DNA of 64,000 nucleotides from Methylobacterium nonmethylotrophicum. GTDB lineage: Bacteria; Pseudomonadota; Alphaproteobacteria; Rhizobiales; Beijerinckiaceae. The notes below the pieces were generated by a model. That model was not told the DNA's origin. It was given only the letters and a program-made list of their open reading frames with translations, and made no database searches. The stretch lies in the NCBI RefSeq assembly GCF_004745635.1, contig NZ_SRLB01000001.1, forward strand, positions 248,001 to 312,000, in the 5' to 3' direction. Positions 41,696 through 50,131 of the stretch are shown here, piece by piece; within the stretch, counting starts at the first letter, position 1, and every line of letters begins with the position of its first letter. Position numbers and translations under genes: made by a program.

Positions 41696-42408
41696 CCGGC
41701 GAGTTCGCCCTCTGGGTGTTCCTGTCGCGCACGCCGCTCCTGTGGCTCACCGTGACGCTCACGGCCTACGTCATCGCCGACCGGATCTCCGCCGCCACCG
41801 GGCGCCACCCGCTGGCCAACCCGGTGCTGCACGCGATCTGGATGGTCGGCCTCGTGCTGGTCCTCACCCGCACGCCCTATTCGGTCTATTTCGAGGGCGC
41901 GCAGTTCGTGCACTTCCTCCTCGGCCCCGCCACGGTGGCGCTGGCGATCCCGCTCTACGAGCACCGCAAGACGGTGACGCGGGTGCTGGTGCCGATGCTG
42001 GCGGCGCTCGCGGTCGGCTCCACGGTCGCCCTCGTCGCGGGAATCGGCACCGCGAAGCTCCTCGGCGTGCCGGACCCGATCCTGATCGCGCTCGCGCCGA
42101 AATCCGTGACCGCGAGCGTCGCCATGGGCATCACCTCGGCCCTCGGCGGCGACCCGACGCTCACCGCCGTGCTGGTGATCCTCACCGGCATCCTCGGCGC
42201 CATCATGGTGACGCCGCTCCTCGACCGCCTCGGGATCAGGGATTACCGCGCCCGCGGCTTCGCCGCCGGCCTCGCCGCCCACGGCATCGGCACCGCCCGC
42301 GCCTTCCAGGTCAGCGAGGTCGCCGGCACCTTCGCGGGCATCGCCATGGGGCTGAACGCGTTCCTCACCGCGGTGCTGGTGCCGCTGGCGCTGGCGCTGG
42401 TCCGGTGA
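41692..42408 (+). CDS. LrgB/CidB family membrane protein
   Basis: A GTG start overlaps the CidA stop. The 238-aa protein has about seven membrane segments and the LrgB signature ALAPKSVTASVAMGITSALG followed by ILTGILGAIM and AAHGIGTARAF. It works with the preceding CidA-like protein. It is followed by a 200-bp palindromic element. Confidence 0.92.
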   Translation: MTGEFALWVFLSRTPLLWLTVTLTAYVIADRISAATGRHPLANPVLHAIWMVGLVLVLTRTPYSVYFEGAQFVHFLLGPATVALAIPLYEHRKTVTRVLVPMLAALAVGSTVALVAGIGTAKLLGVPDPILIALAPKSVTASVAMGITSALGGDPTLTAVLVILTGILGAIMVTPLLDRLGIRDYRARGFAAGLAAHGIGTARAFQVSEVAGTFAGIAMGLNAFLTAVLVPLALALVR

Positions 42409-42478
42409 ACGGGGCCGGGATCCTGATCGTCCGGCGACACGGGCGATCCCGCGCCGCGTCCTTGTCGTCGGATACTGA

Positions 42479-42678
42479 TCTCAGAGCCTGTTTGACGTGC
42501 CTTGCAAAATTATCCCACCCTCAACCTCATCCTGAGGTGCCGCGGAGCGGCCTCGAAGGAGGTCTCCAGTTCTCTCGGAGACTTCTGGAGGCCTCCTTCG
42601 AGGCTCGCTTCGCTCGCACCTCAGGATGAGGTCGTGGATGGGATGAAACTCTACCGATCAGTCAAATAGGCTCTCAGA
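42479..42678. mobile_element. 200-bp MITE-like palindromic element
   Basis: Terminal repeats at 42479-42496 and 42661-42678 match at 16 of 18 positions (TCTCAGAGCCTGTTTGAC and the inverse of GTCAAATAGGCTCTCAGA). Inside them the element is almost wholly self-complementary: CTCATCCTGAGGTGC near the left and GCACCTCAGGATGAG near the right, with GGCCTCGAAGGAGG and its inverse further in. There is no coding capacity. The ends resemble IS5-group termini, so it may be moved by such a transposase. It sits between convergent genes. Confidence 0.75.
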
Positions 42679-42687
42679 AACCCTGCC

Positions 42688-44478
42688 TCACTGCGCCGGC
42701 ACCGTCGCGACCAGTTCCGTCGGCACGTAGCGTCCGTCCTCCCGGCGGGTCATGTCGATCCGGCGGTCGTGGAAGGCGGTGAGCGTCGAGCGGTGGCCGA
42801 TCGAGACCAGCGTCGTGTCGGGGAGTTCCTGGCGCAGCATGCGGTAGAGCGCCGCCTCGGTCGGCTCGTCGAGGGCGGCGGTGGCCTCGTCGAGGAAGAG
42901 CCAGTCGGGCCTCGCCAGCAGCGCCCGGGCGATGGCGAGGCGCTGCTGCTCGCCGAGCGACAGGGCCTGGGCCCAGGGCGCCTCCTCGTCGAGGCGCCCG
43001 GCCAGGTGGGGCAGGCGCGCCGCCTCGAGGGCCGCGCGGATCGCCGCGTCGTCGTGGCGCCCGGCGGGCTCCGGGTAGGTGGCGGCGGCGCGCAACGTCC
43101 CCATCGGCAGGTAGGGCCGCTGCGGCAGCAGCATCAGGCGGGCGCCCTCCGGCGTCGTCACCGAGCCCTCGCCGAACGGCCAGATGCCCGCGATGGCGCG
43201 AAACAGCGTCGACTTGCCCGAGCCCGAGGGGCCGGTCAGCAGCGTCGTCTCGCCGGGCCGGAAGGCGAGGTCCGGCGCCTCGGCGATGCGCCGCCCGTCC
43301 GGCAGGTCGAGGGCGAGGCCCTTGAGGTGCAGGGACGCGCCGCCCGCCGGCACGACCGAGAGGGCGCTCTCCGCCGCCAGCGCGTCGGCCCGGCCCATGG
43401 CGGCGTCGAAGGTGGTGAGCCGGTCGACCTGCGCCTTGTAGTCGGCCAGCGTCACGTAGAACGTGATGAAGAACGACATCGTGCTCTCGACCCGCGAGAA
43501 CGCGCCGGCGGTCTGCGTCATCACCCCGAGCGGGATCTGGCCGGCGAAGTAGTAGGGCGCGACCAGGATGTAGGGGATGACGACGTTGACCTGCTGATAG
43601 CTGACCGTGAAGGCGGCGAGCTTCTTGCGGCGGTCGACGATGGCGTAGAAGTTCTGGATCAGCGCGCCGAAGCGCTCAGCCAGCGCGACCTTCTCCGCGC
43701 GGGCGCCGCCCAGCAGCGCCACCTGCTCGCCGTACTCGCGCAGGCGGGCCAGCGAGAAGCGGAAATCCGCCTCGCGGCGCTGCTGCTGGAAGTTGAGGCC
43801 GACGAGCGCCCGGCCGATGCGGTGGGTGATCCAGGTGACGAGCGCCGAGTAGATCAAGGCGCCCCAGACCAGGAAGCCCGGCACGTGCCAGTCGGTCCCC
43901 GGCACCGTGAAGGCGGCCGAGATGTTCCACAGGATCACCGAGAACGAGACCAGGTTCGAGACCGCCGACAGGAAGCTGATGGTCAGCGTCTGGGTGGTCT
44001 GGGTGAACTGGTCGATGTCGTCGGCGATGCGCTGGTCGGGGTTGTCGGCCTGGGCCCCCGAGAAGCCCATGCGGTAATGGGTGTCGTTGCCGAGCCACCG
44101 GTCGACGTAGTGCCGGGTCATCCAGGCCCGCCAGCGGATCCGCAGGAACGACTGGATCACGTACTGGATGATCGCGCTCGCCACGTAGACCGCGGCCCAG
44201 AGGCAGAACACCGAGAACAGCAGCGACCAGAACGCCGTCGCGTCCTTGCCCTGGATGGCGTTGAACCAGTCGCGGTTGAAGTACGACAGGCGCACGTTGA
44301 TGGCGACCTGGGCGAACTCGATGCCGATCACCAGGGCCGCCATGGTGAGCGCGACCCAGCGTTCCTGCATCTGCACCGCCGGCAGCGGCCACAGCCGCAC
44401 CGTCGTGACCTCGCGGGTCGTGTAGTAGGGGTAGGCCAGGCGCCAGATCTGCAGGAGGGCCTGCTTCAAGCCGTGCAT
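42688..44478 (-). CDS. SbmA/BacA-type ABC transporter (fused permease and ATPase)
   Basis: The 596-aa product has six N-terminal membrane segments of the ABC_membrane_2 / SbmA-BacA type (SYFNRDWFNAIQGKDATAFW is the typical entry). A C-terminal ATPase has Walker A GPSGSGKSTL, signature LSLGEQQRLAIARALL and Walker B LFLDEATAALDE. Fused BacA-related proteins import peptides or export very-long-chain fatty-acid-type substrates. Gene spacing suggests it is transcribed alone. Confidence 0.9.
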   Translation of the reverse strand: MHGLKQALLQIWRLAYPYYTTREVTTVRLWPLPAVQMQERWVALTMAALVIGIEFAQVAINVRLSYFNRDWFNAIQGKDATAFWSLLFSVFCLWAAVYVASAIIQYVIQSFLRIRWRAWMTRHYVDRWLGNDTHYRMGFSGAQADNPDQRIADDIDQFTQTTQTLTISFLSAVSNLVSFSVILWNISAAFTVPGTDWHVPGFLVWGALIYSALVTWITHRIGRALVGLNFQQQRREADFRFSLARLREYGEQVALLGGARAEKVALAERFGALIQNFYAIVDRRKKLAAFTVSYQQVNVVIPYILVAPYYFAGQIPLGVMTQTAGAFSRVESTMSFFITFYVTLADYKAQVDRLTTFDAAMGRADALAAESALSVVPAGGASLHLKGLALDLPDGRRIAEAPDLAFRPGETTLLTGPSGSGKSTLFRAIAGIWPFGEGSVTTPEGARLMLLPQRPYLPMGTLRAAATYPEPAGRHDDAAIRAALEAARLPHLAGRLDEEAPWAQALSLGEQQRLAIARALLARPDWLFLDEATAALDEPTEAALYRMLRQELPDTTLVSIGHRSTLTAFHDRRIDMTRREDGRYVPTELVATVPAQ

Positions 44479-44940
44479 CGCGGTCTCCGGGCCGGCCCGC
44501 GCGGGCCGGCCTTAAGCGGGCCCGCCCTGCGGCGAGCCGGTGAGTCGGGGCGGATCGAGCGCGCCGCGCGAGAAGCCCGCAACGTCGGCCCGCCGACCGG
44601 ATCGCCAAGGATCAGCCCGGTGATGGGTCAGCCCCGTGGCAGGACCATGGCGCCGTCGCCGTGGCAAGTGAAACCCTGGTCATCCGAAACCCTGGTCATC
44701 CGAAACCCGGGCCATCGAAAACCCCGGGTCCTCCGGACGGGCCGGCACGCCGCACCGCCGCACGGGGGCGCCCGCTCGCCGAGACGTGACCGCAGGACCG
44801 GGAATCGGGCCCCGTCGCGTGCGATACGGCGGCGCGCAAGGCCGTGGTGCCCCGGCGCCGCCGCAATCCGCCCCGATGGTCTGTCCCAGTCCCCCGCGGC
44901 CCGGATGACGGCCGCACGCAAGACGAGTGCGATCATCCCC
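44479..44940. other. Divergent intergenic region with a 16-bp tandem repeat
   Basis: No gene is supported in these 462 bases. Starting at 44671 the unit AAACCCTGGTCATCCG occurs twice exactly and then once degenerately, ending at 44718. Its role is unknown. Confidence 0.5.
44671..44718 (+). repeat. 16-bp tandem repeat, three copies
   Basis: Units begin at 44671, 44687 and 44703. The first two are identical and the third has four changes. It lies in the divergent promoter region of the ABC protein and oxygenase genes. Confidence 0.7.
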
Positions 44941-45618
44941 ATGTCGGCGATGCCCCTGTCCGCCCTTTCCAGCCCGGCCACCTCCAGCCCGGCCCTCTCG
45001 ATCCTGGACGTCGAGGCGGTGCGCGCGGCGCCGCTCGCGCACGATCCCTACCGGTACTTCCTGGGCGAGCGGGTCCTGCGCCCCGAGGCGATCGCCGACC
45101 TCAAGCGCGACTTCCCGGCCATCGCCAAGCCCGGCTATCTCACGGTGGACGAGGTCCAGCTGACCGGCCGATTCAAGGACCTGATCGACGAGCTCGAGAG
45201 CGACGCCTTCTCGCAGGTGCTGAGCGAGAAGTTCGGCATCGACCTCGTCTCCTGCCCGCGCCTCACCACGATCATGCGCCGCTCGCAGCCGAAATACGGC
45301 GCGATCCACACCGACGGCCCCTCGAAGGTGATGACGCTCCTCGTCTACATGAACGACGAGTGGGACGCGCCGGAGGCCGGGCGGCTGCGCGTGCTCTACG
45401 ACGGCGAGCGCTTCGAGCCCTACGCGGTCGAGGTGCCGCCGACCATGGGGACGATGTTCGCCTTCCTGCGGGCCGACAATTCCTGGCACGGCCACCGGCC
45501 CTTCGAGGGCGAGCGCCGGGTGGTGCAGGTGGCCTGGGTGAAGGACGCGGCCGAGCTCGAGCGCAAGCGCAAGCGCAACCGCACGGCGCAGTTCCTGAAG
45601 GGCATCTTCGGGCGCTGA
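44941..45618 (+). CDS. 2OG-Fe(II) oxygenase
   Basis: The start is ambiguous between 44905 and 44941; the conserved part begins about 25 residues in, at SILDVEAVRAAPLAHDPYRY. The 225-aa protein has the jelly-roll iron site: GAIHTDGPSK (HxD), the distal His in NSWHGHRPF, and Arg in GERRVVQVAW for 2-oxoglutarate. It belongs to the prolyl-hydroxylase-like superfamily. The C-terminus is very basic (LERKRKRNR), which may bind nucleic acid or membrane. The substrate is unknown. Confidence 0.85.
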   Translation: MSAMPLSALSSPATSSPALSILDVEAVRAAPLAHDPYRYFLGERVLRPEAIADLKRDFPAIAKPGYLTVDEVQLTGRFKDLIDELESDAFSQVLSEKFGIDLVSCPRLTTIMRRSQPKYGAIHTDGPSKVMTLLVYMNDEWDAPEAGRLRVLYDGERFEPYAVEVPPTMGTMFAFLRADNSWHGHRPFEGERRVVQVAWVKDAAELERKRKRNRTAQFLKGIFGR

Positions 45619-45757
45619 CGGTCTTCGGCCACTGACGTGGCCATCGGGTGACGCCCGAGATTCGATGCGCTCTCCGGCCCCGAACGCAGGTCCACAACGG
45701 CTTGAGAGCGCTCTAAGACTTGACCGCCGGCACCGGCCGGGGGACGCTGGGGGCATC

Positions 45758-46576
45758 ATGAGGGCGTTTCACCGCGCGGGCCTGTTTGCGGCTGGCCTGC
45801 TCGTGCTGGCCGGCGCGGCCGGCATGATCGGGTTCGGCCGCGCCGTCGCCCAGTCGGACCTGGAGATGCCCGCCGACCCGCCGGTCCTCTCGAAGCCCTA
45901 CCGCTCCTCGGTTCCCCTCTTCCGTCGCCGGCCGCCGCCCGCGGAGGCCGTGCCGCCGGAGGCCGGCGCGCCGGCGAATGGCTGGCGCGAGCCGCCCGGC
46001 CGCTACGGCGCCCGCGACGGCGCCCCGGAGGAGGGCGCGACGGTGGTGCGGGAATCGCCCCGGGATTCCGGGTTCGGCCCGGTGAAGCCCGCTCCCGCCC
46101 ACGACCTCGCCCCCGACGAGGATCCGGAGGAGCTCCGGCCGCCGGCTGCGCCCCGGGCCGCGGCGCCGCGGCCCAAGCAGGATATCCGGCAGGAGACCCG
46201 TGCCGAGCCGCCGCGGGCCGCGCCCGAGGCGCCCGTGAGGGAGAGCCGTCGTCCGGTCGAGGCGGCCGACGAGGAGGAGGTCGCGCCCGCCTATGCGGGC
46301 GTCTGGGGTCCGAGCGTCGCCGCCTGCGCCAGCCGCCGCTCCGCCCGCCGCGGCTTCCTGCCGGCGGTCATCCGGCCGGGCAGCGCCCGGGCCGGCAAGA
46401 CCGTGTGCCTGTTCCGGGACACGCGGCGCGACGGCCGGGCCTGGACCATGACGGCCTCCTGCCGCAGCGCCGGGCGCCAATGGACCTCGCGGGTGCGCCT
46501 GACGGTGGCGGGAAGCCGGCTGACCTGGTCGAGCGAGCGGGGTGCTGCGACCTACACCCGTTGCTCGAGGGGCTGA
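45758..46576 (+). CDS. Secreted proline-rich protein with C-terminal Cys domain
   Basis: The 272-aa product has a signal peptide (AGLLVLAGAAGMIGFGRAVA). A 150-residue Pro/Ala/Arg/Glu-rich linker follows, then a compact C-terminal domain (about 180-272) with WGPSVAACASRRS, KTVCLFRD, MTASCRSAGRQWTS and YTRCSRG. The four Cys probably make two disulphides in the periplasm. The domain looks conserved, but I know no function for it. Confidence 0.7.
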   Translation: MRAFHRAGLFAAGLLVLAGAAGMIGFGRAVAQSDLEMPADPPVLSKPYRSSVPLFRRRPPPAEAVPPEAGAPANGWREPPGRYGARDGAPEEGATVVRESPRDSGFGPVKPAPAHDLAPDEDPEELRPPAAPRAAAPRPKQDIRQETRAEPPRAAPEAPVRESRRPVEAADEEEVAPAYAGVWGPSVAACASRRSARRGFLPAVIRPGSARAGKTVCLFRDTRRDGRAWTMTASCRSAGRQWTSRVRLTVAGSRLTWSSERGAATYTRCSRG

Positions 46577-46739
46577 GGCGGTGCCCCGGCCTTGACTCGT
46601 CTCGAAGGCGGGTGATGGAAAGGGGACCCGCCGTGAAGAGAGCCCCGATGGCCCCGTTCCGCCCGCCCGCCGCGGTTCCGCTGCGGACCCGCGCCACCGC
46701 CCCGCGGCCCGAGGCCGGATCGCGACGGGGGATGCGCGC

Positions 46740-47639
46740 ATGACCGGCAAGCTCGTCGCGGTGGCCAACATGAAGGGCGGCGTCGGCAAGACCACCAGCG
46801 TGGTGATGCTGGCCGACGCGCTCGCCGCCGGCGGCGCCTCGGTGCTGGTGATCGACCTCGATCCCCAGGCCAGCGCCTCGGTATGCTTTGCCGGCGACGG
46901 CATCCTGGCCGAGATGATCACCGGGGGCCGCACCCTGGACTACTACCTCGGCCTGCGCATCGTCGACCGCGACAAGGCCGCCCTGACCGACTTCATCCGC
47001 GGCTACGTCTCGAGCACCACGCATCTGGGCGAGCCGCTGCCGATCTCCCTCATCGCCTCCGGCCCGTCGCTGCGCATCGTCGAGCGCGAGATCATCTACG
47101 CGCTCACCAAGCGCAAGTTCTCGATGCACGCCATCGAGGGCCACCTGTGGAAGCTGTTCCAGGAGGATTTCGCGCCCCTGCGCGAGCAGTACGACTACGT
47201 GCTGTTCGACTGCGCGCCCGGGATCTCGCCGATGACCGAGGTGGCGATCCGGGCGAGCGACCTCGTGGTGGTCGCCTGCATCTCGGACTTCCTGTCGACC
47301 TACGGCCTCAAGGCGTTCTACGAGACGATCTGGGGCGTCGGCAGCGCCTCCGAGAGCATGCTGGCGCCCAAGCGCCCGCCCCACGTGCTGATCACCCGCT
47401 GGCAGAACACCAGGCAGCAGGCGACGACCTACGCCACCCTGGAGGCGGGGGCCGCAGCGGAAGGCGCGCGCTTTCGACTGTTCAGGACCCGGGTGCCGCA
47501 ATCGGCGGCCCTGGCGAACGCGCTGACCCTCGAGTATCAGACCTTCGCCAACAAGTACCGGGACAGCAGCCGCGACCTGATCGGCGAGGTGATCACGCCG
47601 GTGGTGGCCGAACTGAAGGAGGCTCTTGATGGCGCTTGA
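46740..47639 (+). CDS. Orphan ParA/MinD-type ATPase
   Basis: The 299-aa product has a deviant Walker A, NMKGGVGKTTSVVM, a Walker A' LVIDLDPQASAS and Walker B YVLFDCAPGIS. It lacks the N-terminal HTH of plasmid ParA, and no parB or parS is nearby. Orphan ParAs of this form position cytoplasmic cargo such as chemoreceptor arrays or storage bodies on the nucleoid. The next gene overlaps it and is the natural partner candidate. Confidence 0.9.
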   Translation: MTGKLVAVANMKGGVGKTTSVVMLADALAAGGASVLVIDLDPQASASVCFAGDGILAEMITGGRTLDYYLGLRIVDRDKAALTDFIRGYVSSTTHLGEPLPISLIASGPSLRIVEREIIYALTKRKFSMHAIEGHLWKLFQEDFAPLREQYDYVLFDCAPGISPMTEVAIRASDLVVVACISDFLSTYGLKAFYETIWGVGSASESMLAPKRPPHVLITRWQNTRQQATTYATLEAGAAAEGARFRLFRTRVPQSAALANALTLEYQTFANKYRDSSRDLIGEVITPVVAELKEALDGA

Positions 47640-48198
47640 GATCGACGGCCTCGCGGTCCTGTGCGCGATCGCGGAAGCGCCGGAGGCCTTCCCGGCGATC
47701 CGCGGCGACGTCACCAAGGCCGCCCACGCCCTGGTGACGAAGCAGCTGAAGGCCAAGTCCCTCGACCTCGCGGGCCTGCGTGCCGTGCGCAACGCGCTCG
47801 GGCCGCAGCCCCTGGCGCTGATCGTCGACGGGCTGAAGGACGCCGAGGTCAAGGCCCTGGTCACCCGCCTCGACAAGCACCATCCGGACCTCAAGGACGG
47901 GCCGGCTCTGGCCCACCGCCGCCACCTGATGGCCCTCGCCGCCGACCTCGAGCCGGCCGCGGCACCGGCGGCCAAGCCGAAACCCGCGAAGGCCCCGGCC
48001 AAGTCGTCGTCGGCCAAGTCGTCGGCCAAGTCGTCGTCGTCCGCCCGGTCGTCGTCCGCCAAGGTGCCGGCGGGCGAGCCGGCGCCCGCGCCGACCCGCG
48101 CCCCCGCCCGCAGCAAGGCCGCCGGCGCCCCGGTGGACGCGCTCGCCTCCGCGGCGATGGCTGCCCGCCCGCCCCGGCGCCCGCGCCAGCAAGAGTGA
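47629..48198 (+). CDS. ParA partner candidate with Lys/Ser/Ala-rich tail
   Basis: The ATG is preceded by AAGGAGG inside the end of parA. The 189-aa protein has a folded helical N-terminal domain (about 1-110: LAVLCAIAEAPEAFPAIRGD, then QPLALIVDGLKDAEVKALVT). A disordered basic tail follows, built of AKSSSAKSSAKSSSSARSSS-type repeats and Pro/Ala. ParA partners typically use a short basic disordered segment to stimulate the ATPase, so this is a plausible cargo adaptor. The N-terminal domain was not recognised. Confidence 0.75.
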   Translation: MALEIDGLAVLCAIAEAPEAFPAIRGDVTKAAHALVTKQLKAKSLDLAGLRAVRNALGPQPLALIVDGLKDAEVKALVTRLDKHHPDLKDGPALAHRRHLMALAADLEPAAAPAAKPKPAKAPAKSSSAKSSAKSSSSARSSSAKVPAGEPAPAPTRAPARSKAAGAPVDALASAAMAARPPRRPRQQE

Positions 48199-48471
48199 GG
48201 GCGGGGTCGGACGGAGGAAATCGTTCGGGAGGGACTGGAGTTTTCGCCATCCTGGGCCTCAGGATGTGGCCGAGGGTGCAGGGACATGGTGTCCGCTCAG
48301 TCCTGCAACGGCGGCTTGCGCGACGGCCCTTGCGTCTCCTCCGATCGAACTGGCGCGGGGTCGCCGATCCCACACGGGAAGGGGGCGACGCGCTCCAGGA
48401 TCATTGGGACGGATCGAGCGGACGCGGTATCAGACACCGTCGACGACCAGACACCACCTGGGGAGCGCCGC

Positions 48472-50127
48472 ATGACCAAGGGATCCGATCTGCTGGTGGC
48501 CGCCCTCGAGAACGAGGGCGTGGACCGGATCTTCGGCATTCCGGGCGAGGAGAATCTCGACGTCGTCGAATCCCTGCGCTCGTCGAAGATCGAGCTGGTG
48601 CTGACGCGCCACGAGCAGGCCGCCGCCTTCATGGCGGCGACCCATGGGCGCCTCACCGGCCGGCCCGGCGTCTGCATCTCGACGCTCGGTCCCGGCGCCC
48701 TCAACTTCACGACGGGAGCGGCCTACGCCCATCTCGGCGCGATGCCGATGCTGATGCTCACCGGCCAGAAGCCGATCATGAGCGCCCGCCAGGCCCGGTT
48801 CCAGATCGTCGACGTGATCGCGGCGATGCGCCCGCTCACCAAGATGGCGCGCCAGATCGTCTCCGCCGCCTCGATCCCGACCATCGTGCGCGACGCCTTC
48901 CGGGTCGCCACCGAGGAGCGGCCGGGCCCAGTCCATCTCGAATTGCCGGAGGACATCGCCGCCGAGGAGGCCGACGTCGCCCTGGTGCCCTCGCACCCGA
49001 TCGACCGGCCGGTGGCGAACCCCGCCGCCATCGAGCGCGCCGCCGCGATGATCCTGCAGGCGCGCCGCCCGCTGATCATGATCGGGGCCGCCGGCAACCG
49101 GCCGCGCCTCGTCGAGCCGCTCTCCGACTTCGTGCGCCGCACCCGGATCCCGTTCTTCAACACCCAGATGGGCAAGGGCGCGGTCACCGGCGGCTCGAAC
49201 CTCTATGTCGGCACGGCGGCCCTGTCGGAGCGCGACTACGTCCACGAGGCGATCGACAGCGCCGACCTCATCCTCTCGATCGGCCACGACACCGTCGAGA
49301 AGCCGCCCTTCCTGATGGGCCGGGTCGCGGGCGGGCCCCGGGTGATCCATGTCGGCTACGTCTCGGCCAGCGTCGAGCAGGTCTTCCACCCCGATGCCGA
49401 GGTGGTGGGCGACATCGGCGCCACCGTCACGGCGCTGGCCGACCGCCTCGGCGGACGGCTCGACCCGGAGCCGGGGCTGCTCGACATGCGCCAGCGCATC
49501 CTCGCGCGCATCAACGACAGGGCCGAGGAGGACCGCTTCCCGGTGACGCCGCAGCGCCTCGTGCACGACGTGCGGGCGGTGATGCCGGAGGACGGGATCG
49601 TCTGCCTCGACAACGGCATGTACAAGATCTGGTTCGCCCGCAACTACCGCACCCACGTCGCCAACACGCTGCTCCTCGACAACGCCCTCGCCACGATGGG
49701 GGCGGGGCTGCCCTCGGCGATGATGGCCAAGCTCGTCCATCCGGGGCGCCGGGTCATGGCGGTCTGCGGCGACGGCGGCTTCATGATGAACAGCCAGGAA
49801 CTCGAGACGGCGGTGCGCCTGAACCTCGACCTCGTGGTGCTGGTGCTGGACGACCGGGCCTACGGCATGATTCGCTGGAAGCAGGCGGTCGACAAGTTCC
49901 CCGATTACGGCATGACCTTCGGCAACCCGGACTTCGTGACGTACGCCGAGTCCTACGGCGCCAAGGGCCACCGGGTCACGTCGGCGGACTCCCTGGCCCC
50001 GACCCTCGAGGCGGCCTTCGCGGCGGGCGGCGTGCACCTCGTGGCGGTGCCGGTCGACTACTCGGAGAACACCCGGGTGCTGGTCGACGAACTCGGCGGT
50101 CACGCCCCGCAGGTCGAGCCCGGCTAG
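48472..50127 (+). CDS. Acetolactate synthase-type ThDP enzyme
   Basis: The 551-aa protein has the full ThDP fold. The catalytic Glu is in TRHEQAAAFMA (about residue 51), GPGALNFTTG is in the Pyr domain, and the ThDP/Mg motif is AVCGDGGFMMNSQELETAVR, completed by LDDRAYGMIRWKQ. The length and the DYGMTFGNPDFV segment fit catabolic AlsS-like or related decarboxylases more than the biosynthetic IlvB. No regulatory subunit gene is adjacent. The next gene begins 4 bases after its stop. Confidence 0.88.
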   Translation: MTKGSDLLVAALENEGVDRIFGIPGEENLDVVESLRSSKIELVLTRHEQAAAFMAATHGRLTGRPGVCISTLGPGALNFTTGAAYAHLGAMPMLMLTGQKPIMSARQARFQIVDVIAAMRPLTKMARQIVSAASIPTIVRDAFRVATEERPGPVHLELPEDIAAEEADVALVPSHPIDRPVANPAAIERAAAMILQARRPLIMIGAAGNRPRLVEPLSDFVRRTRIPFFNTQMGKGAVTGGSNLYVGTAALSERDYVHEAIDSADLILSIGHDTVEKPPFLMGRVAGGPRVIHVGYVSASVEQVFHPDAEVVGDIGATVTALADRLGGRLDPEPGLLDMRQRILARINDRAEEDRFPVTPQRLVHDVRAVMPEDGIVCLDNGMYKIWFARNYRTHVANTLLLDNALATMGAGLPSAMMAKLVHPGRRVMAVCGDGGFMMNSQELETAVRLNLDLVVLVLDDRAYGMIRWKQAVDKFPDYGMTFGNPDFVTYAESYGAKGHRVTSADSLAPTLEAAFAAGGVHLVAVPVDYSENTRVLVDELGGHAPQVEPG

Positions 50128-50131
50128 AGCC

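Noticed and set aside
42769..45618. 949-aa plus-strand open frame
   Set aside because: Only its last 225 or so codons are real (the 2OG oxygenase). The rest is antisense to the ABC transporter.
48472..50127. Biosynthetic ilvB
   Set aside because: No ilvN regulatory-subunit gene follows, and sequence features fit catabolic or uncharacterised ThDP enzymes better, so no gene symbol was given.
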